A stretch of 64,000 nucleotides of DNA from Lytechinus pictus (taxonomy: Eukaryota > Echinodermata > Echinoidea > Temnopleuroida > Toxopneustidae). This document shows, in pieces, positions 9,093-18,929 of the stretch. Both the position numbers and the translations under genes were made by a program. Within the stretch, counting starts at the first letter, position 1. Each line of letters opens with the position of its first letter. The notes beneath the pieces were generated by a model. That model was not told the origin of the DNA and made no database searches. It saw only the letters and a program-made list of their open reading frames with translations. The stretch spans positions 11,889,103 to 11,953,102 of the forward strand of contig NC_087254.1 of assembly GCF_037042905.1 (NCBI RefSeq), read 5' to 3'.

Positions 9093-11498
9093 ATGGAAAC
9101 CTTCAGAAATTATATCATTCGTCTCTACGGGGAGCAGACGTTCCAGCACACCAGAAGACTACAGCGGAACAGGATCAAGGAAGCCAGATTTGTCAACCAT
9201 CTCACCTTTCTCAAAAGGTGCAGGGATTCAGGGGTTATCCCCCGCGGATTGGTGCTCCATGCACCTGTCCGTTCCAGACGAGCGGAGCAGGTTCTTAGAC
9301 ATGCTTCTGAGAGTCTCATCAGAGAGAGGATCAGACACGTCCATAACCAGCTCAGACAACTTCAACCTTTTGTTGAAACATCGGAAGAATACCTAAAGTC
9401 AAAGCTCTCGAGCAAGGATTGGGGTAAAATCGATCGTTTCATCAAATCTTCCAGCCACTTCGTTTTTGAGACAACTAAGTCCAAACAAGTGAGGAAGTTT
9501 GAGAAACTGATCCGTCCTTCCCGTTTCAACAAACACCAGCCGAGACACAACCGCCAGCCCAGACACAACTTGCATCCTAGCAAAACTGTTGTCAACCTCA
9601 GTCAACGTCAGTTGTCTGAGAATGAACATCAGGTCCTCTCATTGGGACTTAATTTTGCTATGGCTCCTAAGCAAGTAAACCGAAAAGAATTCATCCAGAA
9701 GATTGAACCCAGCCTCAGACATCTTACTCGGTCTCAATCAGACACAGTGCGTATCCAAATCTCACAAGTACTGACTTCGGTTAACCCACCTCGGCCCAAC
9801 CTCACCAAAGCCGAGAAGTCAGGCCTTGCTAGTCTCCGAGAGGATAACTCCATTCATATTCTCAAGGCAGACAAGGGTAATGCTACTGTTGTGATGGACA
9901 GATTGGATTATGAGACCAAGGTTCAAAGATTACTGGATTCGGGGACCTATAGGAAACTTCCTAGAGACCCCACGCCGGCCATCGAACGTAGGGTTAATGA
10001 TAAGCTCCTCTCTCTCCAGAGAAAGGATGTCTTGTCTAGACCCATTTACCGACAACTCCGGAGCTCGTCTGGTCTATGTCCCATAATCTTTGGGCAACCG
10101 AAGATTCATAAACCAGACACTCCACTCAGACCTATTGTGTCTACTAGAGGATCTCCCACGTACGCACTGGCTCAGCATCTGACTTACATCTTACAGCCTC
10201 TTGTTGGTCAGGGCGTGCATCACGTGAGAAACTCTAAACATTTCGTTGAGCAGATCTGTCAGATGAACGTCTCTAACAATGACCTCCTCATCAGCTTTGA
10301 TGTTGAGTCATTGTTCACAAGTGTACCAGTTAAGGATGCTTGCGCCATCATCCTTGAGAGATTGAAATTTGACAGAACTCTCCCTGACAGGACACAGTTG
10401 TCTCCTCTAGAGATCCATGACCTGCTTGAGATGTGCCTCAATTCCACCTCTTTCAGATGGAGAGACACATTCTACAGGCAAACGGAAGGGGCTGCCATGG
10501 GGTCTCCCCTGTCCCCAGTGGTAGCCAACATGTTCATGGAACATTTCGAGGAGACGGCTCTCCAGTCAGCAACCCACAAACCCAAAGTGTGGCTTAGATA
10601 TGTGGACGACACTTTTGTGGTTTGGCAACACGGTGCTGAGGAAACTAGCAATTTCTTACAGCACCTCAACTCTCAACACGAGTGTATCAAGTTCACCATG
10701 GAAATGGAGAATGAGGGGTCTATCCCCTTTCTTGATACAAAGATTACGAGGACGGCACAGGGATCCCTATCCCATCAGGTTTATCGGAAACCTACTCACA
10801 CTGATCGGTACTTGAACTATCGTTCATTCCACCACCCATCAGTGCTGAGATCCATCAACAAGACGTTAGTCAAACGAGCGCATGAGGTTAGTGACCAGAT
10901 CCACCTGAGAGGTGAGCTTGAGCATATCAAACGTGTTTTGAAATGTAACAACTACCCCTCACACAAGATCTGCACTGAGCTTCCCCCCTCGCGGAACCCT
11001 CGTGCAGGACAACCCAAGGCGAGAGTCGTTCTTCCATATCTGGGAGCAGCCTCTCACAAAATTCAGAGGATTTTGAGAGAAGCCGACATTGAGGTTCGTC
11101 ATAGTTCCTCAAATAAGCTTCAATCTGCCCTCACTACACATAAGGACAAGCGCAACTCCAAGGACCTCCCTGGAGTTTACCGAATTCCCTGTGAATGCGG
11201 TAAAGTTTACATCGGAGAGACGGGTCGTTCCTTCAACACTCGGATTAAGGAACACAAGGCCCATGGTAGGAGAGACGAGAGGGAGAGGTCTGCAATCATC
11301 GATCATGCCCATACGCATGATCACCGGATTCTTTGGGATGAGAGTAGACTAGTCACCCGTGTCCCCTACTGGTATCAACGGAGAGTCAGAGAAGCGTTGG
11401 AGATTGAGGAACATAACACTGTTCCTCAAGACAGCGGCCTCCAACTCAGCAATATCTGGCTTACCGTTCTAGACAAAGGGGCTAATTTGCCTAATTAG
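9093..11498 (+). CDS. PLE reverse transcriptase with GIY-YIG endonuclease, copy p2 (intact, one repeat shorter)
   Basis: An intact frame of 801 residues with the same domains as m2. It differs by loss of one 18-bp unit encoding RQPRHN in the basic linker between the N-terminal domain and the RT, which accounts for the 2808-bp period here. The RT motifs FDVESLF, AAMGSPLSP and YVDD and the GIY-YIG nuclease are unchanged. It has its own promoter spacer and ribozyme upstream, so it may be expressed. The hexapeptide number is likely neutral slippage in a flexible basic linker (inference). Confidence 0.92.
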   Translation: METFRNYIIRLYGEQTFQHTRRLQRNRIKEARFVNHLTFLKRCRDSGVIPRGLVLHAPVRSRRAEQVLRHASESLIRERIRHVHNQLRQLQPFVETSEEYLKSKLSSKDWGKIDRFIKSSSHFVFETTKSKQVRKFEKLIRPSRFNKHQPRHNRQPRHNLHPSKTVVNLSQRQLSENEHQVLSLGLNFAMAPKQVNRKEFIQKIEPSLRHLTRSQSDTVRIQISQVLTSVNPPRPNLTKAEKSGLASLREDNSIHILKADKGNATVVMDRLDYETKVQRLLDSGTYRKLPRDPTPAIERRVNDKLLSLQRKDVLSRPIYRQLRSSSGLCPIIFGQPKIHKPDTPLRPIVSTRGSPTYALAQHLTYILQPLVGQGVHHVRNSKHFVEQICQMNVSNNDLLISFDVESLFTSVPVKDACAIILERLKFDRTLPDRTQLSPLEIHDLLEMCLNSTSFRWRDTFYRQTEGAAMGSPLSPVVANMFMEHFEETALQSATHKPKVWLRYVDDTFVVWQHGAEETSNFLQHLNSQHECIKFTMEMENEGSIPFLDTKITRTAQGSLSHQVYRKPTHTDRYLNYRSFHHPSVLRSINKTLVKRAHEVSDQIHLRGELEHIKRVLKCNNYPSHKICTELPPSRNPRAGQPKARVVLPYLGAASHKIQRILREADIEVRHSSSNKLQSALTTHKDKRNSKDLPGVYRIPCECGKVYIGETGRSFNTRIKEHKAHGRRDERERSAIIDHAHTHDHRILWDESRLVTRVPYWYQRRVREALEIEEHNTVPQDSGLQLSNIWLTVLDKGANLPN

Positions 11499-11740
11499 CC
11501 TACCCGGACGTTCCACACACGTGTGAGCACTGCAGTGTATGGGCGGAAGTGGTGACTTTTGTCATTAATGCTAATCCTAGCGGGAATGATAACTGACAGC
11601 AATTTCCGGTCGTCGCTGGTTTTGCGCGCCCAATTTGTGTGTTGTCACCCACGTCCGCATATGTGGATGTCATGTGACCTATCTAGCCAATCAGAGACAT
11701 GTACCCTGCGAGATACCGTGCATACGGCACTTCGACAGAG

Positions 11741-11748
11741 TATATAAG
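11741..11748 (+). promoter_or_regulatory. TATA box of PLE copy p3
   Basis: TATATAAG, 28 bp upstream of the ribozyme boundary at 11769. Confidence 0.55.
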
Positions 11749-11768
11749 GCCTGCTTTTACAAACTTTG

Positions 11769-11820
11769 CTCATTCTCCTGAGGACGACAAGAACACACTT
11801 GTCGAAACGTCGAGATTGGG
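11769..11820 (+). ncRNA. Hammerhead-like ribozyme motif in PLE spacer
   Basis: Same structure as at 8961-9012: core CTGAGGA at 11778 and cleavage triplet GTC ending at 11811. Confidence 0.75.
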
Positions 11821-11900
11821 TGGTCCTTTTCAGGACCAACATATGCCCAAGAAAGAATACATGGTGTACCGTGAAACCTACTACACTATTCTTCTTCGCC

Positions 11901-14324
11901 ATGGAAACCTTCAGAAATTATATCATTCGTCTCTACGGGGAGCAGACGTTCCAGCACACCAGAAGACTACAGCGGAACAGGATCAAGGAAGCCAGATTTG
12001 TCAACCATCTCACCTTTCTCAAAAGGTGCAGGGATTCAGGGGTTATCCCCCGCGGATTGGTGCTCCATGCACCTGTCCGTTCCAGACGAGCGGAGCAGGT
12101 TCTTAGACATGCTTCTGAGAGTCTCATCAGAGAGAGGATCAGACACGTCCATAACCAGCTCAGACAACTTCAACCTTTTGTTGAAACATCGGAAGAATAC
12201 CTAAAGTCAAAGCTCTCGAGCAAGGATTGGGGTAAAATCGATCGTTTCATCAAATCTTCCAGCCACTTCGTTTTTGAGACAACTAAGTCCAAACAAGTGA
12301 GGAAGTTTGAGAAACTGATCCGTCCTTCCCGTTTCAACAAACACCAGCCGAGACACAACCGCCAGCCGAGACACAACCGCCAGCCCAGACACAACTTGCA
12401 TCCTAGCAAAACTGTTGTCAACCTCAGTCAACGTCAGTTGTCTGAGAATGAACATCAGGTCCTCTCATTGGGACTTAATTTTGCTATGGCTCCTAAGCAA
12501 GTAAACCGAAAAGAATTCATCCAGAAGATTGAACCCAGCCTCAGACATCTTACTCGGTCTCAATCAGACACAGTGCGTATCCAAATCTCACAAGTACTGA
12601 CTTCGGTTAACCCACCTCGGCCCAACCTCACCAAAGCCGAGAAGTCAGGCCTTGCTAGTCTCCGAGAGGATAACTCCATTCATATTCTCAAGGCAGACAA
12701 GGGTAATGCTACTGTTGTGATGGACAGATTGGATTATGAGACCAAGGTTCAAAGATTACTGGATTCGGGGACCTATAGGAAACTTCCTAGAGACCCCACG
12801 CCGGCCATCGAACGTAGGGTTAATGATAAGCTCCTCTCTCTCCAGAGAAAGGATGTCTTGTCTAGACCCATTTACCGACAACTCCGGAGCTCGTCTGGTC
12901 TATGTCCCATAATCTTTGGGCAACCGAAGATTCATAAACCAGACACTCCACTCAGACCTATTGTGTCTACTAGAGGATCTCCCACGTACGCACTGGCTCA
13001 GCATCTGACTTACATCTTACAGCCTCTTGTTGGTCAGGGCGTGCATCACGTGAGAAACTCTAAACATTTCGTTGAGCAGATCTGTCAGATGAACGTCTCT
13101 AACAATGACCTCCTCATCAGCTTTGATGTTGAGTCATTGTTCACAAGTGTACCAGTTAAGGATGCTTGCGCCATCATCCTTGAGAGATTGAAATTTGACA
13201 GAACTCTCCCTGACAGGACACAGTTGTCTCCTCTAGAGATCCATGACCTGCTTGAGATGTGCCTCAATTCCACCTCTTTCAGATGGAGAGACACATTCTA
13301 CAGGCAAACGGAAGGGGCTGCCATGGGGTCTCCCCTGTCCCCAGTGGTAGCCAACATGTTCATGGAACATTTCGAGGAGACGGCTCTCCAGTCAGCAACC
13401 CACAAACCCAAAGTGTGGCTTAGATATGTGGACGACACTTTTGTGGTTTGGCAACACGGTGCTGAGGAAACTAGCAATTTCTTACAGCACCTCAACTCTC
13501 AACACGAGTGTATCAAGTTCACCATGGAAATGGAGAATGAGGGGTCTATCCCCTTTCTTGATACAAAGATTACGAGGACGGCACAGGGATCCCTATCCCA
13601 TCAGGTTTATCGGAAACCTACTCACACTGATCGGTACTTGAACTATCGTTCATTCCACCACCCATCAGTGCTGAGATCCATCAACAAGACGTTAGTCAAA
13701 CGAGCGCATGAGGTTAGTGACCAGATCCACCTGAGAGGTGAGCTTGAGCATATCAAACGTGTTTTGAAATGTAACAACTACCCCTCACACAAGATCTGCA
13801 CTGAGCTTCCCCCCTCGCGGAACCCTCGTGCAGGACAACCCAAGGCGAGAGTCGTTCTTCCATATCTGGGAGCAGCCTCTCACAAAATTCAGAGGATTTT
13901 GAGAGAAGCCGACATTGAGGTTCGTCATAGTTCCTCAAATAAGCTTCAATCTGCCCTCACTACACATAAGGACAAGCGCAACTCCAAGGACCTCCCTGGA
14001 GTTTACCGAATTCCCTGTGAATGCGGTAAAGTTTACATCGGAGAGACGGGTCGTTCCTTCAACACTCGGATTAAGGAACACAAGGCCCATGGTAGGAGAG
14101 ACGAGAGGGAGAGGTCTGCAATCATCGATCATGCCCATACGCATGATCACCGGATTCTTTGGGATGAGAGTAGACTAGTCACCCGTGTCCCCTACTGGTA
14201 TCAACGGAGAGTCAGAGAAGCGTTGGAGATTGAGGAACATAACACTGTTCCTCAAGACAGCGGCCTCCAACTCAGCAATATCTGGCTTACCGTTCTAGAC
14301 AAAGGGGCTAATTTGCCTAATTAG
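11901..14324 (+). CDS. PLE reverse transcriptase with GIY-YIG endonuclease, copy p3 (intact)
   Basis: An intact 807-residue frame with three hexapeptides. It appears identical in protein sequence to m2 on the opposite strand. RT motif A Asp is residue 409, motif B starts at 473, YVDD spans 509-512 and GIY-YIG begins at 700. An upstream spacer with TATA box and ribozyme and a downstream spacer are both present, so this is the most complete transcription unit in the array. It is the outermost plus-strand copy, and the only one whose flanking host DNA is visible. Confidence 0.92.
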   Translation: METFRNYIIRLYGEQTFQHTRRLQRNRIKEARFVNHLTFLKRCRDSGVIPRGLVLHAPVRSRRAEQVLRHASESLIRERIRHVHNQLRQLQPFVETSEEYLKSKLSSKDWGKIDRFIKSSSHFVFETTKSKQVRKFEKLIRPSRFNKHQPRHNRQPRHNRQPRHNLHPSKTVVNLSQRQLSENEHQVLSLGLNFAMAPKQVNRKEFIQKIEPSLRHLTRSQSDTVRIQISQVLTSVNPPRPNLTKAEKSGLASLREDNSIHILKADKGNATVVMDRLDYETKVQRLLDSGTYRKLPRDPTPAIERRVNDKLLSLQRKDVLSRPIYRQLRSSSGLCPIIFGQPKIHKPDTPLRPIVSTRGSPTYALAQHLTYILQPLVGQGVHHVRNSKHFVEQICQMNVSNNDLLISFDVESLFTSVPVKDACAIILERLKFDRTLPDRTQLSPLEIHDLLEMCLNSTSFRWRDTFYRQTEGAAMGSPLSPVVANMFMEHFEETALQSATHKPKVWLRYVDDTFVVWQHGAEETSNFLQHLNSQHECIKFTMEMENEGSIPFLDTKITRTAQGSLSHQVYRKPTHTDRYLNYRSFHHPSVLRSINKTLVKRAHEVSDQIHLRGELEHIKRVLKCNNYPSHKICTELPPSRNPRAGQPKARVVLPYLGAASHKIQRILREADIEVRHSSSNKLQSALTTHKDKRNSKDLPGVYRIPCECGKVYIGETGRSFNTRIKEHKAHGRRDERERSAIIDHAHTHDHRILWDESRLVTRVPYWYQRRVREALEIEEHNTVPQDSGLQLSNIWLTVLDKGANLPN

Positions 14325-14566
14325 CCTACCCGGACGTTCCACACACGTGTGAGCACTGCAGTGTATGGGCGGAAGTGGTGACTTTTGTCATTAATGCTAA
14401 TCCTAGCGGGAATGATAACTGACAGCAATTTCCGGTCGTCGCTGGTTTTGCGCGCCCAATTTGTGTGTTGTCACCCACGTCCGCATATGTGGATGTCATG
14501 TGACCTATCTAGCCAATCAGAGACATGTACCCTGCGAGATACCGTGCATACGGCACTTCGACAGAG

Positions 14567-14574
14567 TATATAAG
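14567..14574 (+). promoter_or_regulatory. TATA box in terminal PLE spacer
   Basis: TATATAAG at the same place as in the other spacers. Any transcript from it would run rightward into flanking DNA towards 15 kb. Confidence 0.5.
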
Positions 14575-14594
14575 GCCTGCTTTTACAAACTTTG

Positions 14595-14646
14595 CTCATT
14601 CTCCTGAGGACGACAAGAACACACTTGTCGAAACGTCGAGATTGGG
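14595..14646 (+). ncRNA. Hammerhead-like ribozyme motif in terminal PLE spacer
   Basis: A complete motif (core at 14604, GTC ending 14637). Located downstream of p3, it could cut the 3' end of a p3 read-through transcript at a defined base. Confidence 0.75.
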
Positions 14647-14716
14647 TGGTCCTTTTCAGGACCAACATATGCCCAAGAAAGAATACATGGTGTACCGTGA
14701 AACCTACTACACTATT

Positions 14717-14850
14717 AAGATTCTTGCAGAATTGAGGTCTTATTGATGTTGATATGTGGTGATATTTTGATGATTATTGAATATGAACTTTCTGAGATTT
14801 GCTGTCCACAAGAAATGGAGGAAATAAAAATAAGAAATAAAAATAAACTA
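14717..14850 (+). repeat. 135-bp dispersed repeat, copy 1 (PLE flank)
   Basis: The sequence from aagattcttgcag to gaaataaaaataaa is repeated almost perfectly at 17350-17484. The PLE array is joined directly to its left end. Both copies are followed at different distances by a short sequence related to aggtggtctgtc. Confidence 0.8.
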
Positions 14851-15169
14851 GATTTTAATTCGTCATGCGGACGAATTAGGTGGTCTGTCCTTATTCTCGC
14901 CATCATGATCACTATTACCATGTTCAAGCAGATCAATATGATCTTCATGATGACAACAGAATGTTCATTAAGGATGGAATACTTGTGAAAGACGGGAGAT
15001 GATAAAGCACAGTGAAAAGTGTCTCTTTGATATATGAAAATACATGTGATATGAAAATAGTAATTATAATCTGTTTAATCTTGCTAAATTTTAACTTTCA
15101 TACCTTTTAATTATCATAAAGGATCATGTACGAGGTGGTAAAAAGAAAAAAAAAAGAAAAAAAAAATCA

Positions 15170-15245
15170 TCTTGTTCACCCCCAGGACTCGAACCTGCGC
15201 CCCCGAGAACTCAAGTCAAGTGCGTTATCCATTGAGCCACGATAT
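15170..15245 (-). repeat. tRNA-like sequence (SINE or tRNA pseudogene)
   Basis: On the minus strand a box A-like GTGGCTCAATGG and a box B GGTTCGAGTCC are spaced as in a tRNA gene. The anticodon stem does not pair properly and the two acceptor ends are not complementary, so this is not a functional tRNA. A tRNA-derived SINE remnant is most likely. Confidence 0.5.
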
Positions 15246-15360
15246 TCCCCATAGAGATTACACGTTCCCATAGAGATTACACGGAAGCAAATTTGAGAAT
15301 TAAAAATGCAATTTTGCAAGCGAAAAACGGGCATGATCCTGGCATCTGATCGAAAAAAAA

Positions 15361-16356
15361 GGGTGACACTTTCAAAAGCTTAGAATCTCAGCTACATCAT
15401 ACCAAAAGCTCAGGGATAACTAACAAGAAACAATGGAGATATAGCTCACGAAATAGAGGAATGTAGAATCTAGTTTTGAGAAAAAGGCATGTCCCATAGA
15501 GATTACACGTAAAATGAGGAAAAATGACATGCCTCTTTTCATCGCAATTTTACACCATGATGCGTTTTTCAAAATGAAAATTCATGTTTACTGACGAGAA
15601 AGAGTACATTCTAAACTACAACATATCGAAATCTGGGCGAAAAATGATCAATATTCACGGAGTTATGATCAAATTTGCATAAATTTGATGACGTCATTTT
15701 TGAAAATATGAAATTTTCAGTTTAGGCGCAATTTTGATGACGTCATGATCAAATTGAGGGACAATGGTGACATGAAATCAAATCTACAAGTCATACTCTA
15801 TCGATATATGAAAAAAATATTGGGGTCAACGGACTATTTAAAGAGGTATAGTGAATTTTCAATTGCCCCTTTTTTTTGGCCATATATGGCCTGTAGTGAG
15901 AGCTCGCGCGCACACGTGCTGCAAAGTTTAACAGGTGATAATTTCGTTATTACTTGTCGTAGAAGGTTGATTAATGTATCAAATTGTTCAGAATTATATT
16001 ATCGATGCATTGATATAAAAAAATTGGCGATTCTATGTTGGAAGATGCAATTACGCGCGAAAACGCGCGCGCATGTGCGTGCGCGCGTTTTTTTGCAAAA
16101 TGCTTAAAATGGCCTGAAACGTATGGAAAATTAATTTGGAACGAATTTGAGCATTTTAAAATTTTAATGCGCGCGTACGTGCGCGTCGAGGTGCACGCGC
16201 GGAATTTGATGAAATTTTTAGTTGACCGTTGACCTGAAGTTGATGTATACCAAATATAGTTGATTTTTGATGACTCGTTATCGAGATATGATAATGACCT
16301 GATTTTTACAAAATGGCGCCTGGATAAAGTCACGATGACCTAATGACCTTGAAAAA
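15361..16356. repeat. 1-kb tandem duplication, unit A
   Basis: This is the first of two diverged copies offset by about 999 bp. Shared landmarks are aaaagcttagaatctcagct, tcccatagagattacac, the CG-rich gcgcgcacacgtgctgcaaa, and a run of alternating CG/CA dinucleotides near 16052-16090. Multiple gatgacgtcat motifs (CRE-like) also occur. No coding frame looks real. Confidence 0.75.
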
Positions 16357-17349
16357 AGGAGGGCACACTTCCAAAAGCTTAGAATCTCAGCTACATCATA
16401 CCAAAAGCTCAGGGATAACTAACAAGAAAAAATGGAGATATAGCTCACGAAATAGAGGAATGTAGAATCTAGTTTTGAGAAAAAGTCATGTCCCATAGAG
16501 ATTACATGCAAAATGAGGAAAAATGACATGTCTTTATTATTTGCAATTTTTGAGGATGATCCGTTTATTATGATGAAAATTAAAGGCAATAACTCAGAAA
16601 GAGTAAGACCTAAGCTACAACATATTAAAAATTGGGTGAAAATTGACGAATATTCACGGAGTTAGAGCCAGATTTGCATAATTATAATGACGTCATAATA
16701 CGCAAAATGGATATTTTGACTTCCGACGCCATTTTGATGACGTCATAATATAATTAAGGGTCAAATGAGACATGAAATTATAACTCTAGTTCATACTCTA
16801 TCAAAATATGAAAAAAAAATTCGGGGTCCCCATGCGTTCTGAAAAGCTACAGCGGATTTTCTATAGGCATGTTTTTGCCCATATATGGCCTATAGTAAGA
16901 GCTCGCGCGCACACGTGCTGCAAACTTTAACGGGTGTTAATTTCGTTATTGATGGTCGTAGAAGGTTGATCAAGGTATCAAATTGCTCAAAATTATATTC
17001 TCAATGCAATGATATAAAAAAACGGCGTTTCTGCGTTGCGTTGAAGGCGTTACGCGCGGAAACGCGCGCGCATACCTGTGCGTGCGCAAATTTTTGAAGT
17101 GCTTAAAATGACCTGAAACGTACTTTGGTTTGGTCAAAAAGTGATTTTGAGCATTTAAAAAATTTGACGACCGCGTACGCGCGCGTCGTGACCTTCAGGT
17201 GACCTTTGATGACATGACCTGTTGACCCTTGACCTGAAGTTGATGTGATTTAAATTTGATTGATTTTTGATAATTGATAATGGAGATATGATTGATAATG
17301 TGATTTTACAAAATGGCGTCTAGATGACGTCATGATGACGTCATGACAT
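16357..17349. repeat. 1-kb tandem duplication, unit B
   Basis: Second copy of the 1-kb unit, with many substitutions relative to unit A. It ends in gatgacgtcatgacatt and is joined directly to the second copy of the 135-bp repeat. Confidence 0.75.
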
Positions 17350-17484
17350 TAAGATTCTTGCAGAATTGAGGTCTTATTGATGTTGATATGTGGTGATATT
17401 TTGATGATTATTGAATATGAACTTTCTGAGATTTGCTGTCCACAAGAAATGGAGGAAATAAAAATAAGAAATAAAAATAAATAA
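17350..17484 (+). repeat. 135-bp dispersed repeat, copy 2
   Basis: Near-perfect match to 14717-14850. Here it is preceded by the 1-kb unit rather than by PLE, which shows the likely uninterrupted state of the site where the PLE array ends. Confidence 0.8.
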
Positions 17485-17517
17485 ATAATAAAGAAAGAAA
17501 ATTCGGACAAACATAAA

Positions 17518-17548
17518 AGGTGATCTGTCAATTTTTGACAGACCACCT
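17518..17548. repeat. Hairpin with AGGTGRTCTGTCAA arms
   Basis: Inverted repeat aggtgatctgtcaa / ttgacagaccacct with a short T spacer and one mismatch. The related sequence aggtggtctgtcc occurs at 14879-14891, so this may be the end of a mobile element. Confidence 0.5.
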
Positions 17549-17825
17549 AATTATCGAGAGTTGCATTTAATATTGTGTATGGTAGAGGACATCCTTTCTA
17601 TATGGATATACTTCGCTGTGCACTGCAATGGTTCCATGACATTCGCTCCGCCGACAAATGTTCCGCTGTAAATTCCACACACTAATCGAATGACTAACTT
17701 CATGGATTTAACATTATACTTTATCAATCCAAAACCTAACATAAAACCCTAGACTAAATACAGCCGAGAGTGATTGTCACAGAAGGAAATGTCATATCAC
17801 TATTGCAACATAGCAAATAAAACCA

Positions 17826-18097
17826 GGGCCCCCGTCTTACAAAGAGTTACGATTGATCCAATCAATGGCAACTATGGACGGCCAGCAATGTCAACATCTA
17901 TTATGCAGGTTTGTTCAAAATATCTTCTAACTATGATGTATATTCATGCATTCATTGTTTTCTTGAAAATTCACTGTGCTTCTCTTTGTTTACAAAGGAC
18001 ATTGTGCCAATTTCGTATAGAAAAAATGAAGACATTGATGGATTTCCATAGAGTTACGATTGATTGGATCAACGTAACTCTTTGTAAGACGGGGCCC
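17826..18097. mobile_element. GGGGCCC inverted-repeat element, copy A
   Basis: Starts gggcccccgtcttacaaag and ends as its inverse (ctttgtaagacggggccc). Inner arms contain GATTGATCCRATCAA. It is about 270 bp, non-coding, with an interior containing a segment like cttctctttgtttrcaaagg. Three relatives occur in this window. Confidence 0.75.
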
Positions 18098-18193
18098 AGG
18101 AAACACAATGATGAACAAGATCAGAAATATAATTCAGTCAATGCAAAGTGAGAAGCAGGGAAGGCTACTAACTATACTAAATGCATTACAACA

Positions 18194-18457
18194 GGGCCCC
18201 ATCTTACGAAGAGTTACGATTGATCCGATCAACCACAACCATGGAAAGCCAGCAACGTCAACATCTAAAATGCATGTTTGTTCAAACTATTTTCTGGATG
18301 TGAAGTAAAATCATACATTCATTTGTTTTCTTGAAAATTTGGTGTGCTTCTCTTTGTTTGCAAAGGACATCATGCAAATTTCCTGGGGAAAAAATTATGT
18401 CATTGTTGGATTTCCATATAATTAAAGATGATCAGATCAATCGTAAGACGGGGCCCA
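18194..18457. mobile_element. GGGGCCC inverted-repeat element, copy B
   Basis: Starts gggccccatcttacgaagag and ends atcaatcgtaagacggggcc. The interior resembles copy A. The right end is followed within 4 bp by a hAT-like MITE. Confidence 0.75.
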
Positions 18458-18461
18458 GATG

Positions 18462-18929
18462 CAGAGATGCCAACCTAAAGGGATGGTTGTCAGGAATATT
18501 TACCATATTTGTCAGGAACAAATGGGAGTTTCTCAGGAACATCCCGCGAAGTAGCATCGTTTATACGCTTAACCACCCAATCGCCATTGACATTGTGCAT
18601 GCATGAACCGCGGCTTGCACTCCGCACTTCGCTGTGTATTCAGCAGCAGCGCGCGGAGGCGCTTGCAATAGAAATCTCAGTAGAGAAACTCCCGTTGGTT
18701 TACCGTTGGCCACACACACGCTACATGCACGATACATGTATACACAATACACGCATATACATGCACAATACACAATACATGCATATATACCTATGCACAG
18801 CAAAGCAATACACAATACACATGTATTGTAGTTGTTTTTTCCGTAACCTTTTTATTGTTGCCGTAACACCGTAATTGGAGGAATAAAATCGGAACAAATA
18901 CGGCGAATCCGTAACGGTTGGCATCTCTG
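18462..18929. mobile_element. hAT-like MITE, copy 1
   Basis: 468-bp element with 14-bp terminal inverted repeats CAGAGATGCCAACC. It is flanked directly by the 7-bp direct repeat ccagatg, close to the 8-bp duplication of hAT elements. A second copy lies at 31212-31651. The interior has CA/TG microsatellite and no transposase. Confidence 0.75.

Larger units (their letters stand above)
11499..11900 (+). repeat. PLE spacer (pseudo-LTR) between p2 and p3
   Basis: 402-bp spacer matching 8691-9092, with TATA box and ribozyme upstream of p3. Confidence 0.8.
1..14716. mobile_element. Head-to-head tandem array of Penelope-like retroelements
   Basis: The array has six copies or part copies of one element plus a terminal spacer. 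Copies left of 6164 are on the minus strand and copies right of 6165 are on the plus strand, so the 5' ends face each other at the junction. The repeat period is exactly 2826 bp on the left (position 1 corresponds to 2827) and 2808 then 2826 bp on the right. Copies look identical over most of their length. The differences seen are one 18-bp repeat-number change, one single-base frameshift and one missense change. Direct tandem copies sharing spacer sequence, with an inverted 5'-truncated copy, are typical of Penelope elements. The left edge of the array is outside the window. Confidence 0.9.
14325..14716 (+). repeat. Terminal PLE spacer (pseudo-LTR) at the right end of the array
   Basis: The first 392 bp of the 402-bp spacer follow p3 and stop at ctacactatt, 10 bp short of where a coding ATG would be. 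Non-PLE sequence (aagattcttgcag) follows. This defines the element's 3' boundary. The last three PLE bases ATT also precede aagattc in the second copy of the flanking repeat at 17350. Confidence 0.8.

Noticed and set aside
1-14716. LTR retrotransposon or retrovirus-like provirus
   Set aside because: There is no gag, protease, RNase H or integrase. The RT is joined to a GIY-YIG nuclease, and the tandem spacers are pseudo-LTRs of a Penelope element.
14743-14988. Open frame in the 135-bp repeat (MLICGDILMIIEYEL...)
   Set aside because: It continues into unrelated AT-rich sequence, and the second repeat copy does not preserve the same frame end.
15170-15245. Functional tRNA gene
   Set aside because: A and B boxes are present but the anticodon and acceptor stems do not pair. 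The same holds for 22455-22530 and 44375-44460.
18509-18874. Open frames of 60-120 codons inside the CAGAGATGCC MITE
   Set aside because: They are rich in CA-repeat translation, are not preserved in frame between the two copies, and the element is non-autonomous.
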